Source of the DNA: Labrenzia sp. THAF82
GTDB taxonomy: Bacteria; Pseudomonadota; Alphaproteobacteria; Rhizobiales; Stappiaceae
Direction: 5' to 3'
Assembly: GCF_009363435.1 (NCBI RefSeq)
Contig: NZ_CP045354.1
Span: forward strand, 3,500,501 to 3,564,500
DNA: 64,000 nt
The position numbers and the translations under genes were made by a program. Every line of letters starts with the position of its first letter. Within the stretch, counting starts at the first letter, position 1. Shown piece by piece: positions 1-9,223 of the stretch. A model generated the notes under the pieces. It ran no database searches, was not told the DNA's origin, and was given only the letters and a program-made list of their open reading frames with translations.

Positions 1-768
1 GCAATAACCGAAACGTTGATGAAGCAAGGCACGTGCCATGATCTCTTCATCAAGCGCGTGCGAGTGCGTCATTGCCAGCACAAACGCACCATCCTTGGCA
101 TTTTCCAGTGCCATTGCCGGATCAGTCATGGAGATTTTGCGGACATTTGGCGGAACAGCGCCCGGGAATTGATCCGGACGGCTGTCAATCCATGAAACGT
201 CGAAGGGCAGCGGAGCAAGCGCCAGCACCAGAGCCTTTCCAACGTGGCCTGCGCCGAAGAGCACAACAGGACGTCGAGCCTGCCCAAAGACCTCTACAAG
301 CTGCTGGCTGCCATCCGAGACCGTTTCAATGGTAAAAGGAAACTCAGGCGATGAGCTCGATATCCGCCGTTCTCCAACAATCTTGTCATGCAGAGTTGCG
401 CAGGTCGCAAACGTTCCGAGCACGGCTTCTTGTGAAGAAAGCTCTTCTGCCAAGTTCAAGCTTTCTTTGGTCAGAACCTCAATCGTGATCTGTGCGCGGC
501 CACCGCAGCATTGTCCCAGATCAGGTCCGAGAGAAACGTTTTGCTGCCGGAAAACGGCTAGTCCTTCCCGAGCTGCCATGGCCGCATTGCGGATTGTCTC
601 GAACTCGAGTGTGCCCCCACCAATTGTTCCTGAAAACCTCATATCCGGAGCAACAACCATTCTTGCCCCTGCTTCCCTTGGTGCGGAACCTTCAACACGG
701 GACACTGTAACGAGAGCACAGGCATCGCCTTCTTTCAGCAAACTGGCAATGTGTGCCCAGGTTTTCAT
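1..768 (-). CDS. xdhC: XdhC, molybdenum cofactor insertion/maturation protein of xanthine dehydrogenase (3' end outside window)
   Basis: XdhC binds molybdenum cofactor, promotes its sulfuration and delivers it to the XdhB subunit in the cytoplasm. Visible: an N-terminal XdhC/CoxI part with SAPREAGARM near residue 27, GGGTLE, and the cysteine motif QCCGGR near residue 85, then a Rossmann-like part beginning FGAGHVGKAL. The first 256 codons are present and the C-terminus lies beyond base 1. The ATG at 766-768 overlaps the xdhB stop by one base (TGATG), which fixes the start and implies translational coupling. It is the last visible gene of the xdhA-xdhB-xdhC operon, the usual order. Identification is secure. 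Confidence 0.93.
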   Translation of the reverse strand, partial: MKTWAHIASLLKEGDACALVTVSRVEGSAPREAGARMVVAPDMRFSGTIGGGTLEFETIRNAAMAAREGLAVFRQQNVSLGPDLGQCCGGRAQITIEVLTKESLNLAEELSSQEAVLGTFATCATLHDKIVGERRISSSSPEFPFTIETVSDGSQQLVEVFGQARRPVVLFGAGHVGKALVLALAPLPFDVSWIDSRPDQFPGAVPPNVRKISMTDPAMALENAKDGAFVLAMTHSHALDEEIMARALLHQRFGYC

Positions 769-3104
769 CAAGTTGCCCTTCTCCGGCGCATGTCCTGGAC
801 GGCTTTCATGATCGCTTCCGGCGTCGCGGGGGCATCGAGCGTCGGCACTTCTCCCGGATTGAGACTGGCAACCGCATCCGTGATGGCACAGAAAACCGCA
901 TTTGCCAGCATTACAGGCGGTTCTCCAACCGCTTTTGAACGGTATACGGTCGCCTGAGGATTGCCCGACCCTTCATAGAGGTTGACTGTAAAGTCTTCTG
1001 GAATGTCTGAAGCCGTTGGTATCTTGTAGGTGGATGGTGCATGGGTTCGAAGGCGACCAGCCTCATCCCAGATCAGCTCCTCCGTGGTCAGCCATCCCAT
1101 GCCCTGCACGAAACCACCTTCAATCTGCCCTAGGTCGATGGCCGGGTTGAGAGAGTGGCCGACATCGTGAAGAATATCGACCCGGTCCACGGTCATTTCA
1201 CCAGTCATCGTGTCGATGGTGACTTCGGCACATGCTCCACCAAAGGCAAAATAGTAGAATGGACGGCCTGTTGCGCTGTCTCTGTCCCAAGTGATCCCGG
1301 GCGTTGCATAAAAGCCCGCATGAGACATCTGGATCCGCGCCATATGTGCCTGCTTGGCGATCTCTGCCAATGTAAAGCTTTGCTCGCCGATCAGAACCTT
1401 GTTGTCTCCGAAATGTATCGCTTCTTCACCGCACTGATGTTGTTCGCACAGAAACGTGGTGAGCCGGTTCTTGATTTCTTTGGCCGCCAGTTTTGCAGCC
1501 ATTGCATTGAGATCCGTTCCCGATGACGCTGCCGTTGGACCGGTGTTGGGAACCTTGGATGTGTTGGTTGCCGTGATATGAACCTTATCGAGAGTGACAC
1601 CAAATTCTTCGGCAACTACCTGAGCCACCTTTTGATGAAGGCCCTGACCCATTTCCGTGCCACCATGGTTCAGATGGATGGAACCGTCGGTATACAGATG
1701 CACTAAGGCTCCGGCTTGGTTGAGGTGCTTGAGCGTAAATGAAATGCCGAATTTGACGGGCGTCAGTGCCAGGCCCTTCTTTAGGACCGCGTTTTCTGCA
1801 TTGAATGCCGTAATCGCTTCCCGACGATCCCAGTAACTGGAGCTTTCTTCCAGCTGCGCAATGAGATCATGCATGACCTCGTATTCTTCAACCGGCATGC
1901 CAAAAGGCGTCAAGTTGTGCTCACCGTCGTAGAAATTCAGTTTTCGAATTTCCAAGGGATCTTTTCCGACACTGATCGCGATGGCATCGATCATGCGCTC
2001 CGCTGCCAGCATGCCTTGTGGACCGCCGAAGCCGCGAAAAGCCGTATTGGAGCATGTGTCTGTGCGGAGACGGCGTGACCGGATCTGAGCGTCGGGGTAG
2101 AAGTAGCTCGAATCCGCGTGAAACAGTGTGCGGTCGTTTATACCGAGCGACAGGTCGACCGAATAGCCACAGCGGGACAAAAACTCCATTTCAACGGCCC
2201 GGATCTTACCGGTGCCATCATGCCCGACTTTCCAATCAACCCGGAAATCGTGTCGTTTCCCGGTCATGATCATGTCGTCGTCCCGGTCAAGCCGAAGCTT
2301 GCAGGACTTTCCGGTTTTCTGAGCAGCGATTGACGCGAGCGCCGCCCATTGATTGGCCTGAGACTCCTTGCCACCAAAGCCGCCACCCATGCGGCGCACC
2401 TCTGCGGTGATACGCGCATCCGGCACGCCAAGAACCTTGGCCACCGTGTGCTGGATTTCGGTCGGGTGCTGCGTGGATGAATAGACCAGCATGCCACCGT
2501 CTTCTTGTGGCTGTGCCATCGCCACCTGGCCTTCCAGATAGAAATGTTCCTGGCCGCCAATGCGCATGGATCCGTCCAGAAGCGACGTTGACGCCGTCAT
2601 GCCTGTTTCCGGGGACCCTCTTCGAAACTGATAGTCCGGCAAGACGGTGGTGTCGGCGTCTTCGGCATCTTCCACCGTCAGAATTGGTGTGATCGGCGAG
2701 ATATCGATCTTGGCCAGAAGTGCTGCTCTGCGTGCAGCTTCCCGTGTTTCAGCCACAACGGCAAAAATGACCTGCCCAAAGAACAAGACCTCACCCGATG
2801 CGAGAACGGGATCATCGCCGAATGCGGATGAGCAGTCGTTTGTTCCAGGAACATCCTCCGCCGTCAAAACGGCAACAACACCGGGTGCGTTTCGAACATC
2901 TTCCAGGTCAATCGACTGGATACGGCCCCGTGTTGCTCTTCTTTCCCATCCCGGAACGACATGAAGCGTTCCGACAGGTTCTGCCATGTCGTCGATATAA
3001 GTGGCTGTACCTGAGACGTGCTTCTCGGCACTGTCATGCGGTAAAGCCTTGCGAACCTGTTTCAGCGGCAGCTCATGGGTGGTCTGGTCAAGCGGCGCGG
3101 TCAT
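768..3104 (-). CDS. xdhB: Xanthine dehydrogenase, molybdopterin-binding large subunit XdhB
   Basis: Catalytic subunit oxidising hypoxanthine and xanthine to uric acid. It is 778 aa, normal for bacterial XdhB. The aldehyde oxidase/xanthine dehydrogenase a/b hammerhead domain (about 20-130) is followed by molybdopterin-binding domains. Motifs: RRMGGGFGGKES, TAFRGFGGPQG, GGTEMGQGLHQK, and SKAVGEPP near the C-terminus, which carries the catalytic glutamate of the family. Its start overlaps the 3' end of xdhA by 17 bp and its stop overlaps the xdhC start, so the three genes are one transcript. Several long antisense frames over this gene are shadows. Confidence 0.96.
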   Translation of the reverse strand: MTAPLDQTTHELPLKQVRKALPHDSAEKHVSGTATYIDDMAEPVGTLHVVPGWERRATRGRIQSIDLEDVRNAPGVVAVLTAEDVPGTNDCSSAFGDDPVLASGEVLFFGQVIFAVVAETREAARRAALLAKIDISPITPILTVEDAEDADTTVLPDYQFRRGSPETGMTASTSLLDGSMRIGGQEHFYLEGQVAMAQPQEDGGMLVYSSTQHPTEIQHTVAKVLGVPDARITAEVRRMGGGFGGKESQANQWAALASIAAQKTGKSCKLRLDRDDDMIMTGKRHDFRVDWKVGHDGTGKIRAVEMEFLSRCGYSVDLSLGINDRTLFHADSSYFYPDAQIRSRRLRTDTCSNTAFRGFGGPQGMLAAERMIDAIAISVGKDPLEIRKLNFYDGEHNLTPFGMPVEEYEVMHDLIAQLEESSSYWDRREAITAFNAENAVLKKGLALTPVKFGISFTLKHLNQAGALVHLYTDGSIHLNHGGTEMGQGLHQKVAQVVAEEFGVTLDKVHITATNTSKVPNTGPTAASSGTDLNAMAAKLAAKEIKNRLTTFLCEQHQCGEEAIHFGDNKVLIGEQSFTLAEIAKQAHMARIQMSHAGFYATPGITWDRDSATGRPFYYFAFGGACAEVTIDTMTGEMTVDRVDILHDVGHSLNPAIDLGQIEGGFVQGMGWLTTEELIWDEAGRLRTHAPSTYKIPTASDIPEDFTVNLYEGSGNPQATVYRSKAVGEPPVMLANAVFCAITDAVASLNPGEVPTLDAPATPEAIMKAVQDMRRRRAT

Positions 3105-4572
3105 GGCCAGCCTCCCGCCTTGCTAGAACGCGAATGTCTTCCGGTGCAGTGCCGCTGACTTCCATGAGCGCCTTTGCCAGCAGTGCTCTAGCGGTCTCCA
3201 TCCGATATTCAGAGCTGGCCCTCATGTCGGTCAGGGGCGTAAAGTCAGACAATAGCGATTGCATTGCTGTACCCCAGGTGGACGGATCTTCAAGAGTAAC
3301 TCCCACAAGAGCGGCTTCAGTTTCAAACGCTCTTTTGGGCGTGCCCGCCATCCCGCCATAGGCCACGCGTGCTTCAATGATCGTGGCATCCGGAGCAACC
3401 GTAAATCTGAATGCTCCCATGACAGAAGAGATGTCCTGATCGAACCTTTTGGAAATCTTGTAGCAACGGAATGCCTGATTGGCCGAAAGGCGCGGTACGA
3501 AGAGACCTGTTACAAATTCTCCAGGCCGCCGGTCCTGCTTGCCGTAGTCGATGAAGAAATCTTCCAACGGCAGTGCCCGCGAGCCTTCCGCAGAGTGAAG
3601 TTCCAGCGTGGTTCCGAGCGCTATCAAGGCAGGCGGGGTGTCGCCGATCGGAGATCCATTTGCAATGTTTCCACCAACGGTGCCGGAGGCGCGCACTTGT
3701 TTGGAGCCAATTCTTCTCCAGAGCTCGGCAAGATTTGGTGAAAGGGCGTTCATCGCACTTTCAGTCGCCTGATAGGTGGCTGTTGCTCCAATCAGAACGC
3801 CTGAAGGGCTTTCCTCGACCCGATCGAGACCTTCAATCCGTCCAAGCCAGATCATTTTCTTCAGGTCACGCAGCTGCTTGGTTATCCAAAGGCCGACGTC
3901 GGTCGCACCGGACACAAGCGTTGCATCCGGATGCTGGCCGAACAGTGCGGCGAGCCCGTCAAGCGTTGCAGGCGATGAAAAAAACTTGTTGCTGTCGCCC
4001 AAGAAAACATCGCGGCTGTCAGCAAGCATCTGGAGACTTTCGCGTGTTTGCTTAGACCGCCAGGTAAACGCGTCGTCCGCCGCCTCGAAACAAGCTTCAA
4101 GGGCAGCGTCGATGATCGGTCGATACCCAGTACAGCGGCATAGATTTCCTGCCAGCCATTCCGTAACAGTTTTGCGCGACTTGTGCTCCCCCTCCGCATG
4201 GTAGAGCGTGAAGAGCGTCATGATAAAACCGGGCGTACAGAAGCCGCATTGCGATCCATGCAAGTCGACCATGGCTCTTTGGACCGGATGCAATCGTTTG
4301 TCTTCGATCAGGTCTTCGACGGTAACTAGCTCCGCACCGTCGATCATTCCCAGCAGCTGAATACAGCTGTTGACGGGTTGGTAGACAATGCGTCCGCCCT
4401 GCAGCCGACCGAGAGCCACGGTGCAGGCACCACAATCCCCTTCTCCGCAACCCTCTTTGGTGCCGGTTTCCATGCGCCGCAGACGTAGATAGTCCAAAAG
4501 TGTCTCGCTTGGCCCGACATTGGAAAGTTCGACGACTTGTCCACCTTTCAAGAAGCGAATGGTGTCACGCAT
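3088..4572 (-). CDS. xdhA: Xanthine dehydrogenase, FAD and [2Fe-2S] small subunit XdhA
   Basis: Electron-transfer subunit: electrons pass from the Mo centre through two [2Fe-2S] clusters to FAD and NAD. It is 494 aa. The plant-type ferredoxin domain has CGEGDCGACTV near residue 42, the second cluster domain has GSQCGFCTPGF near 107 and GNLCRCTGYRP near 142, and the FAD domain starts around 200 with SGATDVGLW and GGNIANGSPIGD. It begins 3 bp after the uraH stop, so it is co-transcribed with it. All expected cluster cysteines are visible, so it should be functional. Confidence 0.96.
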   Translation of the reverse strand: MRDTIRFLKGGQVVELSNVGPSETLLDYLRLRRMETGTKEGCGEGDCGACTVALGRLQGGRIVYQPVNSCIQLLGMIDGAELVTVEDLIEDKRLHPVQRAMVDLHGSQCGFCTPGFIMTLFTLYHAEGEHKSRKTVTEWLAGNLCRCTGYRPIIDAALEACFEAADDAFTWRSKQTRESLQMLADSRDVFLGDSNKFFSSPATLDGLAALFGQHPDATLVSGATDVGLWITKQLRDLKKMIWLGRIEGLDRVEESPSGVLIGATATYQATESAMNALSPNLAELWRRIGSKQVRASGTVGGNIANGSPIGDTPPALIALGTTLELHSAEGSRALPLEDFFIDYGKQDRRPGEFVTGLFVPRLSANQAFRCYKISKRFDQDISSVMGAFRFTVAPDATIIEARVAYGGMAGTPKRAFETEAALVGVTLEDPSTWGTAMQSLLSDFTPLTDMRASSEYRMETARALLAKALMEVSGTAPEDIRVLARREAGHDRAA

Positions 4573-4575
4573 GGT

Positions 4576-4926
4576 TCAGCTTCCTCTGTAGGTCGAATAG
4601 CCGAACGGCGACAAAAGAAGCGGCACATGGTAGTGGCCATCGGGTTCTGCCATACCAAATCGGATTGGAATAATGTCAAGGAAGAGCGGTTCGGAAAGCT
4701 GTTGGGTCGTAGCTTTCAGATATTCGCCTGCATGAAACCGCAATTCATAAGAACCAGTCCTGAAGGCTGCGCCATCGAGAATTGTGCCGTCGACCCGCCC
4801 GTCATTGTTGGTTTCGTGCGTCGAGATATGGCGGGGTGTGTCTTCCGCTGTCCAAAGTTCAATTTTCAAACCTTTTGCTGGCTTGCCCAGAGCTGTGTCC
4901 AGAACATGCGTGGTCAGGCGCCCCAT
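4576..4926 (-). CDS. uraH: 5-hydroxyisourate hydrolase (transthyretin-like, UraH/PucM)
   Basis: Hydrolyses 5-hydroxyisourate, the unstable product of urate oxidation, to OHCU. At 116 aa it has the family length. The N-terminal HVLD motif carries the first catalytic histidine, an HYHVP-type segment lies near 99, and the protein ends in the diagnostic YRGS tetrapeptide. It is the first enzyme gene of the xdh operon, which puts urate breakdown under the same control as urate formation. Uricase and OHCU decarboxylase are not in the window. The 103-bp gap to the LysR gene is the likely regulated promoter region. Confidence 0.93.
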   Translation of the reverse strand: MGRLTTHVLDTALGKPAKGLKIELWTAEDTPRHISTHETNNDGRVDGTILDGAAFRTGSYELRFHAGEYLKATTQQLSEPLFLDIIPIRFGMAEPDGHYHVPLLLSPFGYSTYRGS

Positions 4927-5029
4927 CTATACCTCTCCTGTCTGCGGTGAAATGCCGCAAAATCCTTCAAGAAAAATGTGCCTTAAAAATTTGCCGAACC
5001 AAAGCGCTCATTTGAGAGCTTTATGATGC

Positions 5030-5980
5030 CTATTTGGCATCAATAGTGGGCAAATGATCCTTCAGTGTGAGCACAGAGTGATCGAAGAACATACCGGGCG
5101 CCAAGGCAAGCGCACGCAAGGAAGAGGTTATCACACAAAGGCGATCGGCCTGAAGCGGTGCGTCCGACAATGGTTTGAATACCAGAACCCCTGACGATAG
5201 ATCATCTTCGCAACCGATCAGTGTTTGGAACCCTATTACCTGCTCCTCTCGCGCAAGAGCACGCATCAGACGCAGCGAATTGGCTTCAACGTAAGTTCTG
5301 GAAGCGCCGGGTATCCTGTTTCTGACAAGATCTATACGCGTTCTAAGGGAGAGCCCCTGTGCAGGCAATGCAACGGGATATTTCAGGCACTCCTGCAAAC
5401 TGAGCGACTTTGACTTTGCAAGTGGATGATCCGGCGTCATCAAAGCGCCGATTCCAAGATCGTGCTGGAACGCAACTGAAAGTGCAGAGGTTTCCGGTGG
5501 ATCAAACGTGAACCCGACGTCTGCTTCTGCAGCCTCGACTTTCCTGGCGGCCTCATGAGAAGACGACACGGATACGTTTACGTGAATTCCTGGATAGCTC
5601 TTGCGGAAACTGCTGATCAGCGCGGGCAGCAGTTTTTCAGCGACGCTTTCAACGCTGGCGATCGAAACAGTTCCCCGTCTCAATCCTTTCAGGGCATCAA
5701 GTTCGGCAACTGTGCCTTCAAAGTCCGAATATGTTCGACGAATGTGGGCCAGGAGAACTTCGCCTGCTTGAGACAGTTTCAATCGTCGACCGACCCGGTC
5801 GAACAACTGCAATCCTAGCGCTTCTTCAAGCCAGAGCACTTGTCGGTTGACTGCCGAAGACGCGACATTGAGTTCCCGGGACGCAGCTCGGATTGAACCA
5901 GCTTCAGCGACCGCCAGGAAGTAGCGCATTGCCGGACTGTATAGGTTCCTTGATAGATCTTGTGCCCTTACCGATCGCAT
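5030..5980 (-). CDS. LysR-family transcriptional regulator, probably of the purine catabolism operon
   Basis: It is 316 aa with an N-terminal winged HTH (about 15-75; GSIRAASRELNVASSAVNRQ is the helix-turn-helix) and a type 2 periplasmic-binding-like effector domain (about 100-305). It lies on the same strand just upstream of uraH-xdhABC and 15 bp downstream of a quinone oxidoreductase gene, so it is not divergent from its presumed target, unlike most LysR genes. Regulation of xdh is inferred from position only; the inducer cannot be read from sequence. Confidence 0.88.
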   Translation of the reverse strand: MRSVRAQDLSRNLYSPAMRYFLAVAEAGSIRAASRELNVASSAVNRQVLWLEEALGLQLFDRVGRRLKLSQAGEVLLAHIRRTYSDFEGTVAELDALKGLRRGTVSIASVESVAEKLLPALISSFRKSYPGIHVNVSVSSSHEAARKVEAAEADVGFTFDPPETSALSVAFQHDLGIGALMTPDHPLAKSKSLSLQECLKYPVALPAQGLSLRTRIDLVRNRIPGASRTYVEANSLRLMRALAREEQVIGFQTLIGCEDDLSSGVLVFKPLSDAPLQADRLCVITSSLRALALAPGMFFDHSVLTLKDHLPTIDAK

Positions 5981-5995
5981 GATTGCCGATACGCC

Positions 5996-6973
5996 TCAGG
6001 GGACCAGAACCGTGGTCCCGGTGGTTTTCCTGCCTTCCAGATCCTGATGGGCCTGGACAGCGTCGGCGAGCCGGTATTCCTGGTTGACGTTTATCTTGAC
6101 GATGCCTTTTTGAACGACCTCGAAAAGCTCACCTGCCGTCGCCTCCAGGGCATCCCGGGTTGCAATGTAGTTGAAGAGCGTTGGCCGTGTTGCGAAAAGC
6201 GAGCCCTTTTGTGCCAGTAAACCAAGGTTGAAATCCGTTATCGGGCCGGAAGACTGTCCAAAGCTGACCCAAAGTCCGCGAGACTTCAAACAGTCAAGAG
6301 ATCCGGGATACGTGTCTTTGCCGACAGAATCGTAGACAACATCACAGCCCTTTCCATTTGTGATCTCCTGAACACGTTCGACAAAATTCTCGGTGCGGTA
6401 GTTGATCATGTGCTGATAGCCATGATCTTTGGCCAGTGCGATCTTTTCATCTGACCCTGCGGTTCCAATGACGGTTGCGCCAAGGTGGGCGGCCCACTGC
6501 CCTGCGATGAGACCAACCCCACCTGCAGCGGCGTGAAAAAGAAGTACTGTGTTGCTGTCGACCTTGAAAGTCTGGCGCAGAAGGTACTGGGCCGTCATAC
6601 CCTTGAGCATCATTCCGGCAGCTGTCTTCTCATCGATACCCTCCGGCAGGACAACCAGTTTGTCTGCGGGCAGCACTCTTTCTTGCGCATAAGCGCCTAT
6701 CGGGCCGACATAGGCCACACGATCACCTGGGCGGAGATGGTTTACGCCTTCGCCAACGCTTTGAACGACCCCTGCACCTTCATTCCCCGGACTGAACGGT
6801 GTTCCATCAGGAGACGGATAAAGACCAGACCGGAAATAGGTATCGATAAAGTTCAGGCCGATTGCAGTTTGTCTGATGCGTGCTTCGCCAGGTCCGGGTT
6901 CTCCGACTTCGACATGTTCCCACCGCATGACTTCGGGGCCACCCGTTTCATGAATGCAAATCGCTTGAACCAT
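5996..6973 (-). CDS. NADPH:quinone reductase (zeta-crystallin type, MDR superfamily)
   Basis: Cytosolic NADPH-dependent one-electron reductase of quinones, 325 aa. It has the GroES-like N-terminal domain with GNEGAGVVQSVGEGV near 64 and the Rossmann motif HAAAGGVGLIAGQWA near 148; zinc-binding cysteines are absent, as in the quinone reductase branch. The C-terminus EGRKTTGTTVLVP is typical. It probably forms a two-gene unit with the LysR gene 15 bp downstream. Why a quinone reductase should sit with purine genes is not evident. Confidence 0.9.
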   Translation of the reverse strand: MVQAICIHETGGPEVMRWEHVEVGEPGPGEARIRQTAIGLNFIDTYFRSGLYPSPDGTPFSPGNEGAGVVQSVGEGVNHLRPGDRVAYVGPIGAYAQERVLPADKLVVLPEGIDEKTAAGMMLKGMTAQYLLRQTFKVDSNTVLLFHAAAGGVGLIAGQWAAHLGATVIGTAGSDEKIALAKDHGYQHMINYRTENFVERVQEITNGKGCDVVYDSVGKDTYPGSLDCLKSRGLWVSFGQSSGPITDFNLGLLAQKGSLFATRPTLFNYIATRDALEATAGELFEVVQKGIVKINVNQEYRLADAVQAHQDLEGRKTTGTTVLVP

Positions 6974-7163
6974 TTTAGAACCTCAGCGTTCTGGCCGGTC
7001 TGCTCACGTGGCATTGCGGCGGTTGTCTTTGAAGAACTCTACTGACAGGGCTGGTATCGGAAAAGACCTTAGGCACATTGCATCCAACCAGCGCCTTGCT
7101 GGACAGTCAGATGTGTGATCGGACCAAAGAATTAGAGATCGAGAATTAGCGATCCTGAATAGC

Positions 7164-7880
7164 TCAATCGACCCGGTCCAACACTTGCTGAACTGCGGAA
7201 ACGAAGAACAGGTAAATGCTTGCAGCAGTAAAAAGCATTGCCATGGGAGCGTTCAAGGTCATGTTGTCCAAAATGGCAAGCGCTGCCAGACCCATCCAGA
7301 GGAGCGTCACCGGGAGCGTCAGCACACGCCAGCGCCGCACCCGCACCGGATGAACGAAACGGACCGGCGCGAATGTCAAAGCACAGCAAAGCAGGATGAA
7401 CCCAATGGTGAAGCCTTCCGATGGCGACAGAACCATCAAGCCGAATATGACCATGTTCCAGCCAGCAGGGAATCCCTTGAACGATCCATCCGGCGTTTTC
7501 ATTCCGTTGTCAGCGAAGTAAAGCGCGCCCGTGAAAACGATCAATCCACCGCAGATCCAGTTCCAGGGCTGCGACAACATCAAGCTCCAGGAGAGCGCAA
7601 ATGCGGGCAGAAAAACGTAAGTCGCGTAATCGATGACAAAATCAAGGGAAGCGCCAGACCAGCGGGGCAGCTTTTCAGCGATATTGAATCGGCGAGCGAG
7701 CGGTCCGTCGATTCCGTCGATAAAGAAAGCCAAGCCTAGCCAGGCGAACATTTCTGCCCAATTTCCCTGGGCTCCGGCCAAGAGCGCGACAAGGGCAATG
7801 GGCGCACCGGACGCCGTCAGGATATGAATCAGAAACAGGGCCGGTTCGGCTCTGTCTTTACCTGTCGGAATGTCCGTCAC
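7164..7880 (-). CDS. pcs: Phosphatidylcholine synthase (CDP-alcohol phosphatidyltransferase)
   Basis: Inner-membrane enzyme that condenses choline with CDP-diacylglycerol to phosphatidylcholine, a route mostly known from alphaproteobacteria and some pathogens and symbionts. The protein is 238 aa with about eight hydrophobic segments and the CDP-alcohol transferase signature FIDGIDGPLARRFN near 53, followed by the paired aspartates in GASLDFVIDYATY. Length and motif fit Pcs better than PgsA or PssA. It is a single gene. The roughly 190 bp on either side hold no recognisable gene. Confidence 0.93.
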   Translation of the reverse strand: MTDIPTGKDRAEPALFLIHILTASGAPIALVALLAGAQGNWAEMFAWLGLAFFIDGIDGPLARRFNIAEKLPRWSGASLDFVIDYATYVFLPAFALSWSLMLSQPWNWICGGLIVFTGALYFADNGMKTPDGSFKGFPAGWNMVIFGLMVLSPSEGFTIGFILLCCALTFAPVRFVHPVRVRRWRVLTLPVTLLWMGLAALAILDNMTLNAPMAMLFTAASIYLFFVSAVQQVLDRVD

Positions 7881-8068
7881 GCGAAGTCCTCACTCCAATC
7901 CAGGGTGAATAAGGCTGACAGCGGTAGGACTGGATCAATTTTTGGAATTACCTGTCACTGCGCTGGAGCGGTTGGAAACCTTTATTGCAATCGTATGACA
8001 GTGTGAACCGAAAAAACAGCCCCAGCTCACTTTCCTTGCCAATCTTGATGTCATCAAAGGCTTCGGTT

Positions 8069-9028
8069 TCAAAATGCATTGCCATCAACGAGGATAAGTG
8101 TGGTCAGGAAGCCTGCCCACATCAGGAAGAAGACACCCAGAAGATTGGGAAAGATACGGCTCGGGAATGTCTTTTCCAGAGCCATGACCGCACCCAGCAA
8201 TGCGATCCATATGACGTTCATAAGTCCGACCGCGAACATAACCGTCATCACCGCCCAGCAACAGCCAAGACATGCCCAGCCCTGTACGACGCCTTCTTTC
8301 ATGCCGGTTGCAACGCGGTTTCCTGTATTCGTCTCAGCAAATACCCAGCGTGGATACCAGCAACGCGCGAGGCATGCTTTTTTGGCAGGTGTGAATTGGT
8401 AAAGACCCGCGGCAAAAAGGACGCTTGTTGTCAGTGCGAGCGTTGCCGGTGCCATCATGTCGCTGACCGCGCCTATCTTGAAAAGCAACACTTGGGCGGA
8501 CGTTGCGACCGCGGCATAGCCCAGCCAGACAAACACATAGCCCATTGATGCACTGATGACGGCAGAGGCTGGATTGATCTTTGAGTTTGTCTCTTGGCCC
8601 AACTTGAGGTGATAGGCCCGCAACATGGGAATTGCGCTCGGCAGCATCATTGCGAATGCCATCATGGCCCACATCACGAAGATCTTCAAAACGTCAGTAG
8701 CTGCCATTGCCGGGCCAGGCATTCCGAATGTAGCGCCAGCTGGAAGACATAGGACCGCAAGTGCAGCTCTTGCGTCTGCAGACAGGCCCTTGAACAGGTT
8801 GAATTGGTTCAGCAGTCCCATGCCGGGACCAGCTTCAGTCATGTCCATTACAGGAACCATGTCGGCGACCATGGCGACAAGATAGGCCCAACCGGAGAGC
8901 GTCAAAAGCGTGATGAAAAGCAAAACCATTGGCCAGCCGCGCGTAAATCCACTTTCCATCTGAGTGTTGCTGGCCGTGGTCAATGGCAATGTCAATTCCT
9001 TCAATCCGATAAGCCTGCTATTGAACAA
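8069..9028 (-). CDS. DUF2182 family integral membrane protein (putative metal-binding)
   Basis: 319 aa, strongly hydrophobic with about six transmembrane segments and many methionines (VADMVPVMDM; WAMMAFAMMLPS), which is the style of the DUF2182/COG5486 family. The C-terminal half has conserved cysteines in a stretch ending GWACLGCCWAVM, typical of the family. The function is unknown; metal binding is the usual guess. It is divergent from the FAD monooxygenase gene across about 195 bp. An internal ATG at residue 24 is an alternative start. Confidence 0.8.
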   Translation of the reverse strand: MFNSRLIGLKELTLPLTTASNTQMESGFTRGWPMVLLFITLLTLSGWAYLVAMVADMVPVMDMTEAGPGMGLLNQFNLFKGLSADARAALAVLCLPAGATFGMPGPAMAATDVLKIFVMWAMMAFAMMLPSAIPMLRAYHLKLGQETNSKINPASAVISASMGYVFVWLGYAAVATSAQVLLFKIGAVSDMMAPATLALTTSVLFAAGLYQFTPAKKACLARCWYPRWVFAETNTGNRVATGMKEGVVQGWACLGCCWAVMTVMFAVGLMNVIWIALLGAVMALEKTFPSRIFPNLLGVFFLMWAGFLTTLILVDGNAF

Positions 9029-9223
9029 GCCTGCTGATTTGGCACCTGTGTGATCAGATTAGTTAGCAGGACAGCGATGCGAAGCATTTGATTTCGCTCA
9101 CTATGGCAACATATGCTTAAAAGCAGGGTTCGCGGTATCAAACAGGCTGCGTAACTTCGTCTCGTTGAATTTCTCCTTTCTGCGATCGATCTTAAGCCAA
9201 TCCCTATCAAGTGAGCCTGGATT

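Noticed and set aside
4927-5029. Purine riboswitch upstream of uraH
   Set aside because: The gap is only 103 bp and shows no three-way-junction pattern; a LysR gene is the simpler control.
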